From the NCBI GenBank assembly GCA_018302805.1, contig JAGVZD010000002.1, forward strand, positions 1-46,723: a stretch of DNA of 46,723 bases, read 5' to 3'. Source of the DNA: Candidatus Woesearchaeota archaeon. Lineage in GTDB: Archaea; Nanobdellota; Nanobdellia; SCGC-AAA011-G17; JAGVZF01. How positions within the stretch are numbered: position 1 is the first letter of the stretch; every line of letters starts with the position of its first letter. The notes under the pieces are model-generated. The model was not told the origin of the DNA, ran no database searches, and saw only the letters and a program-made list of their open reading frames with translations. Positions 16,243 to 24,377 of the stretch are shown in pieces. Made by a program: the position numbers and the translations under genes.

Positions 16243-16741
16243 CTTCTTTTAACCTCACTTGAAATTTATTTTTAAGGAAATTTATTGAATCTTCCTGAGT
16301 GATTTGGTGACTTATGGGTATACGGATTTTTTTGTATCTTCTTTTACTGATTCTATATCCCTTTCTTTGGAACGTTATTGCTGCTTCTAATCCAATTATA
16401 CCAATTTGTGGATTATATTGAGTGTTAGGAATATCAATATATTCTGGAATTCCAAATGATAAATTACCTTTATTGTCAAAATTTCTAAATGCAAGTGAAT
16501 GGTCTATTGCATCCAATAATCTACTTAACAATAGCTCTGCCTTTTTTCCTCTAATAGTGACTTTACATCCAATTTCCAATCTTGGACGAAGACCCCATGT
16601 AGGGATTCTTTTCATAGTTTTTGTTTTAATTGGTTTTTGCTGAGCTATTGTTTGCAAGAGAATCACAGCCTTGTCCAACTTATCTCCTGGTTGTCCAGTA
16701 CCTATATTCAATGTTATCTTTTCAATTCTTATGTCCCGCAT
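16232..16741 (-). CDS. rpl5: ribosomal protein uL5
   Basis: This 5S-rRNA-binding protein contains MRDIRIEKITLNIGTGQPGD, TMKRIPTWGLRPRLEIGCKV and the GIIGLEAAITFQRKGYRISK core. I chose the ATG at 16741, which has an AAGGA about 8 bases upstream and matches the common archaeal start. An ATG at 16762, overlapping eS4, would add seven residues. Confidence 0.94.
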   Translation of the reverse strand: MRDIRIEKITLNIGTGQPGDKLDKAVILLQTIAQQKPIKTKTMKRIPTWGLRPRLEIGCKVTIRGKKAELLLSRLLDAIDHSLAFRNFDNKGNLSFGIPEYIDIPNTQYNPQIGIIGLEAAITFQRKGYRISKRRYKKIRIPISHQITQEDSINFLKNKFQVRLKEDDH

Positions 16742-16751
16742 TTTATTTTCC

Positions 16752-17462
16752 TTATTTTTCATTTTGGAGAGTTATAATTGGTTTATCAACACCAATCACA
16801 TATGCAAATTTTTTTAATGTTTCGTGAGTTTCTTTGTCTATAGAGAATGTAATCTTTGCAGGTTGCATTCCTATACCTTTGTTGACTGATATTATTTTAC
16901 CAATACTCCCTAGTTTGGTACCACCCATTAAGTAAATAGTGGCACCTTCCTTAAGAGGTAAATGGTTAATTATTTTGTTATTGTTGAGGTCTAGTACTAG
17001 GGTATCTGATACACTATATGTATCTTTATTGACAATAATATTTCTACCATCAGATAAATTTAATTGGATTCTATTCTTCGGTAAAATGGTTTTATTTATA
17101 ACTTTGACAGGTTTTATGTAAGATTCCTCCTTGGCTATTTCAGTTAACAAAAATTTACCTTTCTTATTTAATACTAATCTATAAAATTTATTTAATTTTT
17201 CTATTGATATAGTATCCATTAAACCAATAGCGAAATGTTGATCTTGCCTAATTTTATTATCTATTTTTATTTCCTTATTATTTAATATTTTTTTGATGTC
17301 TCGTTTAGTTAACCCATACTTCAAAATATATCTTAGCAATATGTCAATATTAATGCTGGAATCTAAGCTATATGGGCCTGGCTTTGTTCTTGTGATCCAT
17401 TTTCTATTTTTTCTCGGAATTTGCCAAATCTTTGGTGCCGCAATTCGTGATAAGTGTGCCAT
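16752..17462 (-). CDS. rps4e: ribosomal protein eS4
   Basis: This 236-residue protein has HLSRIAAPKIWQIPRKNRKW at the start, an S4-type RNA-binding domain (about 40-95, ILKYGLTKRDIKKILNNKEI), a central domain with the VVNKDTYSVSDTLVLDL-like strand, and a C-terminal KOW-like stretch (GGTKLGSIGKIISVNKGIGM). It is one base from the uL24 end, a standard archaeal neighbour. Confidence 0.95.
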   Translation of the reverse strand: MAHLSRIAAPKIWQIPRKNRKWITRTKPGPYSLDSSINIDILLRYILKYGLTKRDIKKILNNKEIKIDNKIRQDQHFAIGLMDTISIEKLNKFYRLVLNKKGKFLLTEIAKEESYIKPVKVINKTILPKNRIQLNLSDGRNIIVNKDTYSVSDTLVLDLNNNKIINHLPLKEGATIYLMGGTKLGSIGKIISVNKGIGMQPAKITFSIDKETHETLKKFAYVIGVDKPIITLQNEK

Positions 17463-17463
17463 T

Positions 17464-17844
17464 TTATTTCTTTTCTATTCTCTTTAATCTCCTTTTATCT
17501 TCTAATATTAACTCACTTATTGAAACATTTGATGGGTGTATAGGATAAAACACCTTTGAGCCATCTTTCTTTGTTATTGTCGCATTATCTATAAGAACTT
17601 TATTTAATCTAAGTAGTACCTTAGTGATTTTTCCTGTAGTTTTTTTGAATTGTCCCCTCATTATTTTTACTGTGTCACCTTTCCTAAGAGGAAGACTATT
17701 TTTATGATATTTTGTTTTTAAGGTATCTGATAATTGTGCAGACATTAATTTTAATCTAATATGTTTTGGGGCATTGTACAAAAACTTTCTTTGTTTACGT
17801 GGTTGTTTACTGGACCTCCAAGACATAGAAAATTTAGATTTCAT
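17464..17844 (-). CDS. rpl24: ribosomal protein uL24
   Basis: The 126-residue sequence has the archaeal N-terminus SSKQPRKQRKFLYNAPKHIR, a KOW motif (LRKGDTVKIMRGQFKKTTGK, about 50-70) and the conserved end HPSNVSISELILEDKRR. It helps initiate folding of the large-subunit rRNA. It overlaps uL14 by four bases. Confidence 0.95.
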   Translation of the reverse strand: MKSKFSMSWRSSKQPRKQRKFLYNAPKHIRLKLMSAQLSDTLKTKYHKNSLPLRKGDTVKIMRGQFKKTTGKITKVLLRLNKVLIDNATITKKDGSKVFYPIHPSNVSISELILEDKRRLKRIEKK

Positions 17845-18242
17845 ACTACAATCCTCGCTAGTTTAGCAATTGAAGGCCATCGATAGGAAACTTCTTTAGC
17901 TACTGGACCTTTGATCAAAGTACCTTTTGGATTACCCTTTTCATCTTTTAGAACTACTAATGCATTGTCTTCAAATTTAATTCGTGTACCATCTGGCCTT
18001 CTGTATTCTTTTCTTTGCCGGACTATTACGCAAGGCACTACTTGTTTCCTCATTTCTTGTGTACCCTTTACAACTGATGCCAGAACTAAATCTCCCACAC
18101 CTGCGGAGGGATTTCTTCCATGAACTGTCTTTGATCCTTTTACTGATACAATTATAAGCTTCTTGGCCCCCGAATTATCACAAGAGTCAACTTCAGCTCT
18201 CCTTCCAATTCCTTTTATAATTCTTGATCTTAATGATTTCAT
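17841..18242 (-). CDS. rpl14: ribosomal protein uL14
   Basis: This is a very conserved 133-residue protein: VDSCDNSGAKKLIIVSVKG, RNPSAGVGDLVLASVVKGT, VVPCVIVRQRKEYRRPDGTR and FEDNALVVLKDEKGNPKGT. All family signature stretches are present and the length is normal. It sits one base after uS17 and overlaps uL24. Confidence 0.97.
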   Translation of the reverse strand: MKSLRSRIIKGIGRRAEVDSCDNSGAKKLIIVSVKGSKTVHGRNPSAGVGDLVLASVVKGTQEMRKQVVPCVIVRQRKEYRRPDGTRIKFEDNALVVLKDEKGNPKGTLIKGPVAKEVSYRWPSIAKLARIVV

Positions 18243-18243
18243 T

Positions 18244-18570
18244 TTACAGTATCGATATTATTACAAATTTTTTGGTTTTACTTATTGGTCTACATTCAAC
18301 AACCTTGACGTTATCATTGATTTTTGCATCTATGCAAGGAGGATTATGGACCTTTAATCTGGTTTTCCGCTTTTCGTACCTTTCATACTTCCTTAAATAA
18401 GATGGCCTAATCCATTCAATAATAGCTGTTTTATTTAGATCTTTTGAGACGATAATTCCGGAAAATATCCTACCTCTGACACCCATATTACTATGGAAAG
18501 GACAGTGATTATCAACACATTGTGATTTTGGTTGAGGTACATCTAATCCAATATTCACTTTTGTATTCAT
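18244..18570 (-). CDS. rps17: ribosomal protein uS17
   Basis: The archaeal-type N-terminus CVDNHCPFHSNMGVRGRIFS is followed by an OB-fold core with AIIEWIRPSYLRKYERYEKR and a final NDNVKVVECRPISKTKKFVI. The 108-residue length is typical. The start codon overlaps the end of the RNase P protein gene by four bases. Confidence 0.95.
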   Translation of the reverse strand: MNTKVNIGLDVPQPKSQCVDNHCPFHSNMGVRGRIFSGIIVSKDLNKTAIIEWIRPSYLRKYERYEKRKTRLKVHNPPCIDAKINDNVKVVECRPISKTKKFVIISIL

Positions 18571-18803
18571 TTTAATAATCTATCTTCATGCCTCCCAATA
18601 GTTGATTTTCCGTTAATAATTTTAATTTTATTATTTTCAAATATCTCTAATTTGGTTAAGTGATTTTTTAGTACAATTTTATTTTTAAATTTTGTTTGAA
18701 TCATAATCGAATATTTAGTTTCATCTAAAACTACTCCGTTTAACCCTATCAATGTAGGATTTTTCGAGTCTACTATGTTTATGTATGTGCCAATCATTTC
18801 CAT
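18567..18803 (-). CDS. rnp1: RNase P protein component 1 (Rpp29/Pop4)
   Basis: This compact 78-residue version of the Sm-like Rpp29 subunit has MIGTYINIVDSKNPTLIGLN GVV-type core strands (GLNGVVLDETKYSIMIQT), and ends IGRHEDRLLK, the usual RPEDR-like motif. It binds the RNase P RNA and aids removal of tRNA 5' leaders. Its place between aIF1 and uS17 is the normal archaeal position. It shows that RNase P is present in this reduced genome, relevant to the tRNAs that are joined to mRNAs here. Confidence 0.9.
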   Translation of the reverse strand: MEMIGTYINIVDSKNPTLIGLNGVVLDETKYSIMIQTKFKNKIVLKNHLTKLEIFENNKIKIINGKSTIGRHEDRLLK

Positions 18804-18815
18804 TTTTGGTTATTA

Positions 18816-19124
18816 TTAATCCGTACTTATTGCACCAGGATTGAAGCCCAGATGAACAAGTTCATCTTTGACCTTTTGTACGTGATCTCCTTGCAATTCA
18901 ATTATGTTATTCTTAACTGTGCCACCACACGCAAGTTTTGACTTCAGTTGCTTTGCAACATTCTTAATGTCAATATCGCTTTTGCTTATCCCTTCAACAA
19001 TAGTTGCTATTTTACCAAAGCGACGTTTAACTTTTCGTATGCTTATCCTCTGTTCTTCTTTTGCAATTACTTCACATACACAAAGCTCTTTATTTAGTCC
19101 ACATTTTGGACAAACATCAGGCAT
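18816..19124 (-). CDS. translation initiation factor aIF1 (SUI1)
   Basis: This 102-residue protein starts with a zinc-ribbon-like CPKCGLNKELCVC. The SUI1 domain follows, with KRRFGKIATIVEGI, LKSKLACGGTVKNNIIELQG and DHVQKVKDELVHLGF. It acts in start-site selection on the small subunit. It overlaps the uL29 stop and precedes rnp1. Confidence 0.93.
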   Translation of the reverse strand: MPDVCPKCGLNKELCVCEVIAKEEQRISIRKVKRRFGKIATIVEGISKSDIDIKNVAKQLKSKLACGGTVKNNIIELQGDHVQKVKDELVHLGFNPGAISTD

Positions 19125-19338
19125 TGCTTTTCTTTACCTCCTCTTGTTGGTTATTCATACTTGTTTTAATTTTAGCGATAGTCTTTTTTATAAGTTTGAT
19201 TCTTCCCGGGTTTTCAGGAAGAGTCCCCATTGCAATTTGAGATCTGTATTTAATGAGTTCTCTATTTAAATCTGCCATTTTAGTGATCAATTGATCTTTA
19301 TTCATACTCCTAATTTCCTTATTTCTCAGTATTGCCAT
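19117..19338 (-). CDS. rpl29: ribosomal protein uL29
   Basis: This 73-residue two-helix protein has the family sequence ILRNKEIRSMNKDQLITKMA then LNRELIKYRSQIAMGTLPEN and PGRIKLIKKTIAKIKT. The length is normal. It overlaps the end of uS3 by 20 bases and the start of aIF1 by 8. Confidence 0.94.
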   Translation of the reverse strand: MAILRNKEIRSMNKDQLITKMADLNRELIKYRSQIAMGTLPENPGRIKLIKKTIAKIKTSMNNQQEEVKKSNA

Positions 19339-20077
19339 TCTTCTTCTTTGATTTAGGTTTTATTGATTTAACAGGTTTCTTTTTTTGGTGTTTTTCAGTT
19401 TCTGTATTTTCTAAGACAACTTCTTCTTTTATTTCCATCTTATTTTCAATAGGTTCTACAATGAGGGGTACTTTTTCGATTTCCCTTAAAGTAATTTTAT
19501 CAGGTAATTTAATATCGGGAGTTAGTATTATTACTTTTACTCCGACTGATCCAGACTTCAAGTGTGCAACTGCGTATCCAACATTAACAAAATTCTCTGC
19601 TATATCTCCTGATTTTTTTAAGTATCCTGCTGAAAATCTCCAAGATTTAGCCCTGCTACTTGGAATACCTCTACCAGAAATGATTATTTCTGCGCCCAGA
19701 GCACCTGAATTTATTATATCCTGTAACCTCTGATATCCTAAAGATTTAAACCTTTTTGGACCGAATCTCTCGAAAGTGTGAACAATAGATTTAGCGATTG
19801 TTTTTGCACTAAGATTAGGATTAATTACTTCAGCAACCTCAACTTGCGGATTTTCCATTTTAAATTTTGTTTTTAATATCTCTGTTAAATCTTTTATCTT
19901 AGAACCTCGTCTTCCGACAATTAATCCTGGTTTTGAAGTATGGATTATTATTCTCTCCCCTAATGGAGTTCTTTGAATTTCAGTATGAGAGTAACCATCT
20001 TTATCTAAGGTATTAGAGATAAATTCCTCTATCTTAAATTCCTTAATTTTCCTTGCAATAAATTGTCTTTCAATCAT
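19319..20077 (-). CDS. rps3: ribosomal protein uS3
   Basis: This 252-residue protein has an N-terminal KH domain with the GRRGSKIKDL loop (about residues 55-65). The uS3 C-domain follows with RGIPSSRAKSWRFSAGYLKK and SGDIAENFVNVGYAVAHLKS, then a Lys/Glu-rich tail of about 40 residues (ending KPKSKKKNGNTEK). The gene start is one base after the end of uL22. Confidence 0.96.
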   Translation of the reverse strand: MIERQFIARKIKEFKIEEFISNTLDKDGYSHTEIQRTPLGERIIIHTSKPGLIVGRRGSKIKDLTEILKTKFKMENPQVEVAEVINPNLSAKTIAKSIVHTFERFGPKRFKSLGYQRLQDIINSGALGAEIIISGRGIPSSRAKSWRFSAGYLKKSGDIAENFVNVGYAVAHLKSGSVGVKVIILTPDIKLPDKITLREIEKVPLIVEPIENKMEIKEEVVLENTETEKHQKKKPVKSIKPKSKKKNGNTEK

Positions 20078-20078
20078 T

Positions 20079-20549
20079 TTATGTAGAGGTTATTTGTTTT
20101 TCCTCCAATTGTACTTCAATATGTGTCCTTTTCATTTTAATTCCTCGATGTCTTCCTGGATGATGCATTCTGTTTCCCTTATTAGCAATCATCTTAGATA
20201 TTATCAAGTTACTAGCATCAAGACCTTTATTTTCTGCATTGGCCTCAGCAGAATTCAGAAGCTTAAGGATCTCCTTTGATGCCTTGTTCGGATATCTACC
20301 CGCGGCAATTCCAGGCTTGTGACCAGTGTCCATATTAAATCTTAGATATGGTATTGCAGTCTTCTTTACTATTACATTACTAAGTATTTTTTTTGCTTTC
20401 TGAAGGTCCTTATATCTGAGGAAATTACATATTTCTATAGATTGTTTTGTAGATATGGGTAAATTATCAGCTTTAGCTAAAGCTGTATGATCTGCATTTG
20501 TACTTGCAGATGATTCCTTAATTTTTTTTATTTTTGTTGATGTTACCAT
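20079..20549 (-). CDS. rpl22: ribosomal protein uL22
   Basis: This 156-residue protein has ALAKADNLPISTKQSIEICN, then the exit-tunnel loop region ending in HHPGRHRGIKMKRTHIEVQL. The KPGIAAGRYPNKASKEILKL stretch is archaeal. It sits between uS19 and uS3 as expected. Confidence 0.95.
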   Translation of the reverse strand: MVTSTKIKKIKESSASTNADHTALAKADNLPISTKQSIEICNFLRYKDLQKAKKILSNVIVKKTAIPYLRFNMDTGHKPGIAAGRYPNKASKEILKLLNSAEANAENKGLDASNLIISKMIANKGNRMHHPGRHRGIKMKRTHIEVQLEEKQITST

Positions 20550-20551
20550 GT

Positions 20552-20947
20552 TTATTTAACTGATACTGATGCACTTGATTTAGTTGCTCCAATTCCTGGC
20601 GCAGAGTGTTTAACTTTTACTCTGGTTTGTGTGAATTCTCCAAGATAATGGCCAAGCATTTCTTCTATAATAGTCACTGGACTAAACTCCTTACCTTGAT
20701 GAACTAAAATTGTTAGACCAAGCATTTCAGGTAAGATTACCATGTCACGGCAATGTGTTTTTATTTGCTTCTTAGACATTCCTGAATTATGTTTTCTTAT
20801 TTTTTCCAGTAAACTTTTCTGAGCAGGCGTAAAGCCCCTCTTTAAGCTTCTTCTTTGTCTTGAATTAATTAATTCCATAAAAGATTCAATTGATAATTTC
20901 TTGAGTTCTTCAATATTTTTTCCATAAAATAATATTTCTTTGGCCAT
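20552..20947 (-). CDS. rps19: ribosomal protein uS19
   Basis: The sequence begins MAKEILFYGKNIEELKKL and contains KTHCRDMVILPEMLGLTILV then HQGKEFSPVTIIEEMLGHYL and GEFTQTRVKVKHSAPGIGAT, all diagnostic. I chose the ATG at 20947, one base after uL2 ends; a frame open to 20980 would run into uL2 coding sequence. Confidence 0.96.
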   Translation of the reverse strand: MAKEILFYGKNIEELKKLSIESFMELINSRQRRSLKRGFTPAQKSLLEKIRKHNSGMSKKQIKTHCRDMVILPEMLGLTILVHQGKEFSPVTIIEEMLGHYLGEFTQTRVKVKHSAPGIGATKSSASVSVK

Positions 20948-20948
20948 T

Positions 20949-21674
20949 TTACTTCTTCTTACCTGTTCTTCTTGCTGCAATTAAACCAACCTTTCTTCCA
21001 GGAGGCGCATTTCTGCTAACAGTTTTTGGTTTACCAATATGCTTACCCCTCCCTGAACCAAATGGATGATCTACTGCATTCATTGATACACCTGATGTAA
21101 TTGGATATAATCTATTTCTTGCTTTCATGGCATAGAACTTTTTGCCTGCTTTACCAAATGGTTTTTCTAATCTACCTGCACCACTTACTACCCCAATAGT
21201 TGCTCTACACGAAGCATTAAATTCTTTTGTTTTCTTGCTTGGAAATTGCACAATTACTTTGTACTCGGTTTTTGATACAATTTGTGCGGATGATCCTCCT
21301 GTCCTAATAAATTTCCCGCCATCGCCAGGATTACCTTCAATATTGAATATACTAGTTCCAATTGGGATACTTTTTAATGGTAAAATATTTCCAATAGATA
21401 TGGGGGAGCTATTTCCAGAATATATTACCTGTTTAGTCACAGTACCATGTGGCGCTGCAAGCAAAATTTCTTCCCCAGTTTCAAATTTCACTTTTGCAAG
21501 TGGAGCTGAATGTCCAGAGCAATGTAATAAATCTATAATAATTCCCGAAACTGAACTATTTTGCTCTTTATCATCGTAATTTCTATAGGATAGCTTTCCA
21601 ACAAAATTATGACTTGGAGCCCTATAAGTAGATGTTCCTCGTCCTCTATGCCTGGCAATTATTCTCTTACCCAT
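20949..21674 (-). CDS. rpl2: ribosomal protein uL2
   Basis: This 241-residue peptidyl-transferase-centre protein starts MGKRIIARHRGRGTSTYRAP and has the invariant SGVSMNAVDHPFGSGRGKHI segment with the functional His, then GKPKTVSRNAPPGRKVGLIA. Full length and uninterrupted. Confidence 0.97.
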   Translation of the reverse strand: MGKRIIARHRGRGTSTYRAPSHNFVGKLSYRNYDDKEQNSSVSGIIIDLLHCSGHSAPLAKVKFETGEEILLAAPHGTVTKQVIYSGNSSPISIGNILPLKSIPIGTSIFNIEGNPGDGGKFIRTGGSSAQIVSKTEYKVIVQFPSKKTKEFNASCRATIGVVSGAGRLEKPFGKAGKKFYAMKARNRLYPITSGVSMNAVDHPFGSGRGKHIGKPKTVSRNAPPGRKVGLIAARRTGKKK

Positions 21675-21675
21675 T

Positions 21676-21936
21676 TTATATCAAACCTAGTTGTGTCGCG
21701 ATGTCTATCGCTGGTGTATCTGGAGATAATTTAACATATGCTTTTTTTAAGCCCTCTCCGGTTATTAAAGTGTTAACGTGAAGTACTTTAACATTAAATG
21801 CTTTTTCTACAGCATCCTTTATTTGTGTTTTGTTTGATTTTCTTTCAACTATAAGTATCAACTTATTCTCCATTTCCATTACTCTGACTGATTTTTCAGT
21901 TGCCAGAGGATATTTAATGATTCTGTATGGATCCAT
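21676..21936 (-). CDS. rpl23: ribosomal protein uL23
   Basis: This 86-residue protein shows MDPYRIIKYPLATEKSVRVM, then FIVERKSNKTQIKDAVEKAF-type sequence (here LILIVERKSNKTQIKDAV) and FNVKVLHVNTLITGEGLKKA. It forms part of the tunnel exit where SRP binds. One-base gaps separate it from uL4 and uL2. Confidence 0.95.
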   Translation of the reverse strand: MDPYRIIKYPLATEKSVRVMEMENKLILIVERKSNKTQIKDAVEKAFNVKVLHVNTLITGEGLKKAYVKLSPDTPAIDIATQLGLI

Positions 21937-21937
21937 T

Positions 21938-22768
21938 TTATTCTTTTATTTTAATTTTCCTCGACTGATTTAAAAATAATTTTTCTCTTGAAAGTTTTTC
22001 TATTGATTTATTTGACCATATAATTAAACGACCTGGATTTGCACCTGGAGCTAACAATTCTGCATTGAGATTATTGACGACGCAGACATCAAATCCAGGT
22101 ATATTTTCTGCTGCTTTTATTACAGAGCATTTAGAAGATACTACTATGAGAGGTCCTTTCTTAATTCTATATTTCCTTCCTCTCAATCTTGCAGCGCCTG
22201 CTTTTATTTTTCTCTTTAATGTATTTGCTAGTTCTTTTTCAAGACCTAATTTGTTTAATATCTGAGTTAATTCTTTAGTTTTACTTATTTTTTCAAATTC
22301 TTCTATTAAAATAATTGGTGCTTTTGAAGTATAATTTTTTTCTTCTAATAAATCTTTGTTTATTGATGCAGCTATAGCAGATCTGATTGCTTTTCTTCTC
22401 TCACCAATGTTAAGTTTTTGAGTATAATCTTTACCTGCTTTTGGCGGATGTGCTCTTCTTCCCCCAACTGTGTTTGGAGCAAATGCACCTACCCAACCAA
22501 ATTGTGATCCTCTATGCCATATCACTTTTCTTGGGCTTCTTGAAATACCAAGACCATAACTCCTTTTATAATCTCGTCTTCTTTTCGAGATTCTAACACT
22601 TGGTCTCTTGCCAGCTTCTGGAAACGCACCATATGGTTGTCTAGAATTATTCTGGACTGCAAGAGAAGCTTTCTTAATTAAATCTAATCTTATTGGTTCA
22701 TCAAAATGAATTGGTAAATCTACTGAACCTACTTTCTGTCCGTTTAAATCTAAGATATCAGCTTTCAT
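21938..22768 (-). CDS. rpl4: ribosomal protein uL4
   Basis: This protein of about 276 residues starts MKADILDLNGQKVGSVDLP and has the conserved loop RQPYGAFPEAGKRPSVRISK, the GGRRAHPPKAGKDYTQKLN region and a C-terminal globular end. I chose the ATG at 22768; a GTG at 22777 would overlap uL3 further. The gene overlaps the end of uL3 by 11 bases. Confidence 0.95.
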   Translation of the reverse strand: MKADILDLNGQKVGSVDLPIHFDEPIRLDLIKKASLAVQNNSRQPYGAFPEAGKRPSVRISKRRRDYKRSYGLGISRSPRKVIWHRGSQFGWVGAFAPNTVGGRRAHPPKAGKDYTQKLNIGERRKAIRSAIAASINKDLLEEKNYTSKAPIILIEEFEKISKTKELTQILNKLGLEKELANTLKRKIKAGAARLRGRKYRIKKGPLIVVSSKCSVIKAAENIPGFDVCVVNNLNAELLAPGANPGRLIIWSNKSIEKLSREKLFLNQSRKIKIKE

Positions 22769-23735
22769 TTTTAACACTTATATAACTTATATTAATTGGA
22801 TGGGCTTTTTTAAATGGTCTAATTGCTTCAGAGAACCTTATTAATCTTTTATATGGCCCTGGTACAGATCCTCTAAGTAATAAATACTCATTTTTGATAT
22901 TGCCATAATGCTTGAACATTGATTTTGGTGTTATTTTTGAACTGTCTTTTTGAATGTCCAAAATAATATTATTAAAAATAGTTCTTGTGTGAAATCCCAT
23001 TTGTCCTTTCTGAGGAACTCTAAAAGATACTTTTGAAGGGGTCCATGGACCTAAGTTTGCTGGGGCTCTTCTTTTCTTTTCTGATTTGTGAGATTTAAGA
23101 TTTATTCCAAATCTTTTAACAGGACCTTGAAGGCCTTTTCCTTTGGTTATTGCATGAATATCAACAAATTGGCCTTGTTTGAAATAGTCGCTAACTTTTA
23201 ACTCTTTATCTAGCAAGGATTTTGCAAAATTTAATTTTTCCTGAACTTCGGATCCCCCAATATCAACTTCGAAGACCTCTGGCTTTTTCTTTTCTAAAGT
23301 TGTTAATTTGGGTTGAGTATAAATTAGAATTTTTATATCTTTGATATTACCTAGATTAATATCATCTATATTTTTATTATATTTTTTAGGTATTTTTAAT
23401 TTCCTAGATAATTCTTTGTCTAATTTCGAATTTAAGAAATCTGTGTGTACTTTTAATTGATTATCTTCATGCTTATAAAACCTAATTGCATAAACTTTAA
23501 TAGGAGGACATTCAATAATAGTAGCAGGAGTATAGATATTTTCTTCTTTAGTTGCTGAATGAGGATTTGAATCTTTTAAAAGTAAATGGGTCATGCCTAC
23601 TTTGTAACCACAAAATCCCATTAATTTAAGTTCATTAGTCTTTTTCCAAGCTCTAATTCGTGGATATATTCTACTAGCTCTCTTCCTCGGCCAGTATTGC
23701 AAACTTCCTGCTCTTGGTTTATGTGCTCTTGGCAT
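22758..23735 (-). CDS. rpl3: ribosomal protein uL3
   Basis: This 325-residue protein opens the ribosomal block. It starts MPRAHKPRAGSLQYWPRKRA and has FCGYKVGMTHLLLKD, VDIHAITKGKGLQGPVKRFG and GQMGFHTRTIFNNIILDI, all uL3 hallmarks. The next upstream gene is 150 bases away, and a TATA box at 23824-23831 marks the likely promoter for the whole cluster. Confidence 0.96.
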   Translation of the reverse strand: MPRAHKPRAGSLQYWPRKRASRIYPRIRAWKKTNELKLMGFCGYKVGMTHLLLKDSNPHSATKEENIYTPATIIECPPIKVYAIRFYKHEDNQLKVHTDFLNSKLDKELSRKLKIPKKYNKNIDDINLGNIKDIKILIYTQPKLTTLEKKKPEVFEVDIGGSEVQEKLNFAKSLLDKELKVSDYFKQGQFVDIHAITKGKGLQGPVKRFGINLKSHKSEKKRRAPANLGPWTPSKVSFRVPQKGQMGFHTRTIFNNIILDIQKDSSKITPKSMFKHYGNIKNEYLLLRGSVPGPYKRLIRFSEAIRPFKKAHPINISYISVKNES

Positions 23736-23823
23736 TTTTTAATATTATTTTTTAATAGTCTAATAACTTGCAGAATAAGCGGCTTCTTATGTACAGTAGG
23801 GAATTTTAAAGAATTTGCTAGTA

Positions 23824-23831
23824 TTTATAAA
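23824..23831 (-). promoter_or_regulatory. TATA box of the long ribosomal cluster
   Basis: TTTATAAA lies about 92 bases before the uL3 ATG. With a start point about 27 bases downstream this gives an untranslated leader of roughly 65 bases, unlike the leaderless-type spacing seen at many other genes here. No convincing hairpin was seen in the leader. Confidence 0.5.
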
Positions 23832-23885
23832 GGTTGTGGTAGAGATTTGAATAAATTGGGAATTGAGGCGATGACAATTTAAATT

Positions 23886-24374
23886 TTATCCGCCAGAATC
23901 ATCAGAAGAACTTCGCTCATATTGAGAACCTTCTGAAACTAATTGAATCTCTATATTTACATCAAAAGGTTTAGAAAGATCTTTCATAAGGATTATTAAT
24001 TCTTCAATATTTTCTCTGCCATTGGCTTCTAAAACCCATTTACTGTTAGAAACTGTATTTCTTGCTTGATTACTTATCCATAATGTTCCTAGATCAAAGG
24101 CATATTGCTTTTGTTTCCATTTAATTCCAAGAAAATTTTTTTGAATTGGATCCCTAGGTTTTAAGATAGTAATAGCATCAGGATCTGGTTCTTCTACTCT
24201 CCATCCACATGAATTCCCGATTATATAATTTTTACTCTTAAGATATTCTGCAATTTTATAGGCTGGAGTTTCATAATAAGATACCTTATTTTCTTTAATT
24301 TTTTGAGTTATTTGAGAATTATCTGAATATTGTCCTGAAGATTCAATCTTTCCTAAATAATCATCTATTGGCAT
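23886..24374 (-). CDS. unknown protein, sharing an N-terminal pattern with its neighbour
   Basis: I do not recognise this 162-residue protein. It begins MPIDDYLGKIES, resembling MPIDQYFDKLEG at the start of the gene just upstream. The middle is mixed, with an isolated CGWRVEEPDPDA, and the C-terminus ends in a Ser/Asp/Gly-rich tail (ERSSSDDSGG). No signal peptide or membrane helix is visible. It starts 3 bases after its neighbour ends, so the two are surely co-transcribed and probably act together. Confidence 0.6.
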   Translation of the reverse strand: MPIDDYLGKIESSGQYSDNSQITQKIKENKVSYYETPAYKIAEYLKSKNYIIGNSCGWRVEEPDPDAITILKPRDPIQKNFLGIKWKQKQYAFDLGTLWISNQARNTVSNSKWVLEANGRENIEELIILMKDLSKPFDVNIEIQLVSEGSQYERSSSDDSGG

Positions 24375-24377
24375 TTT

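Noticed and set aside
23736-23823. Hairpin-based regulatory leader before uL3
   Set aside because: Only very short inverted repeats (such as AAGC/GCTT) were seen, not enough to claim a structure.
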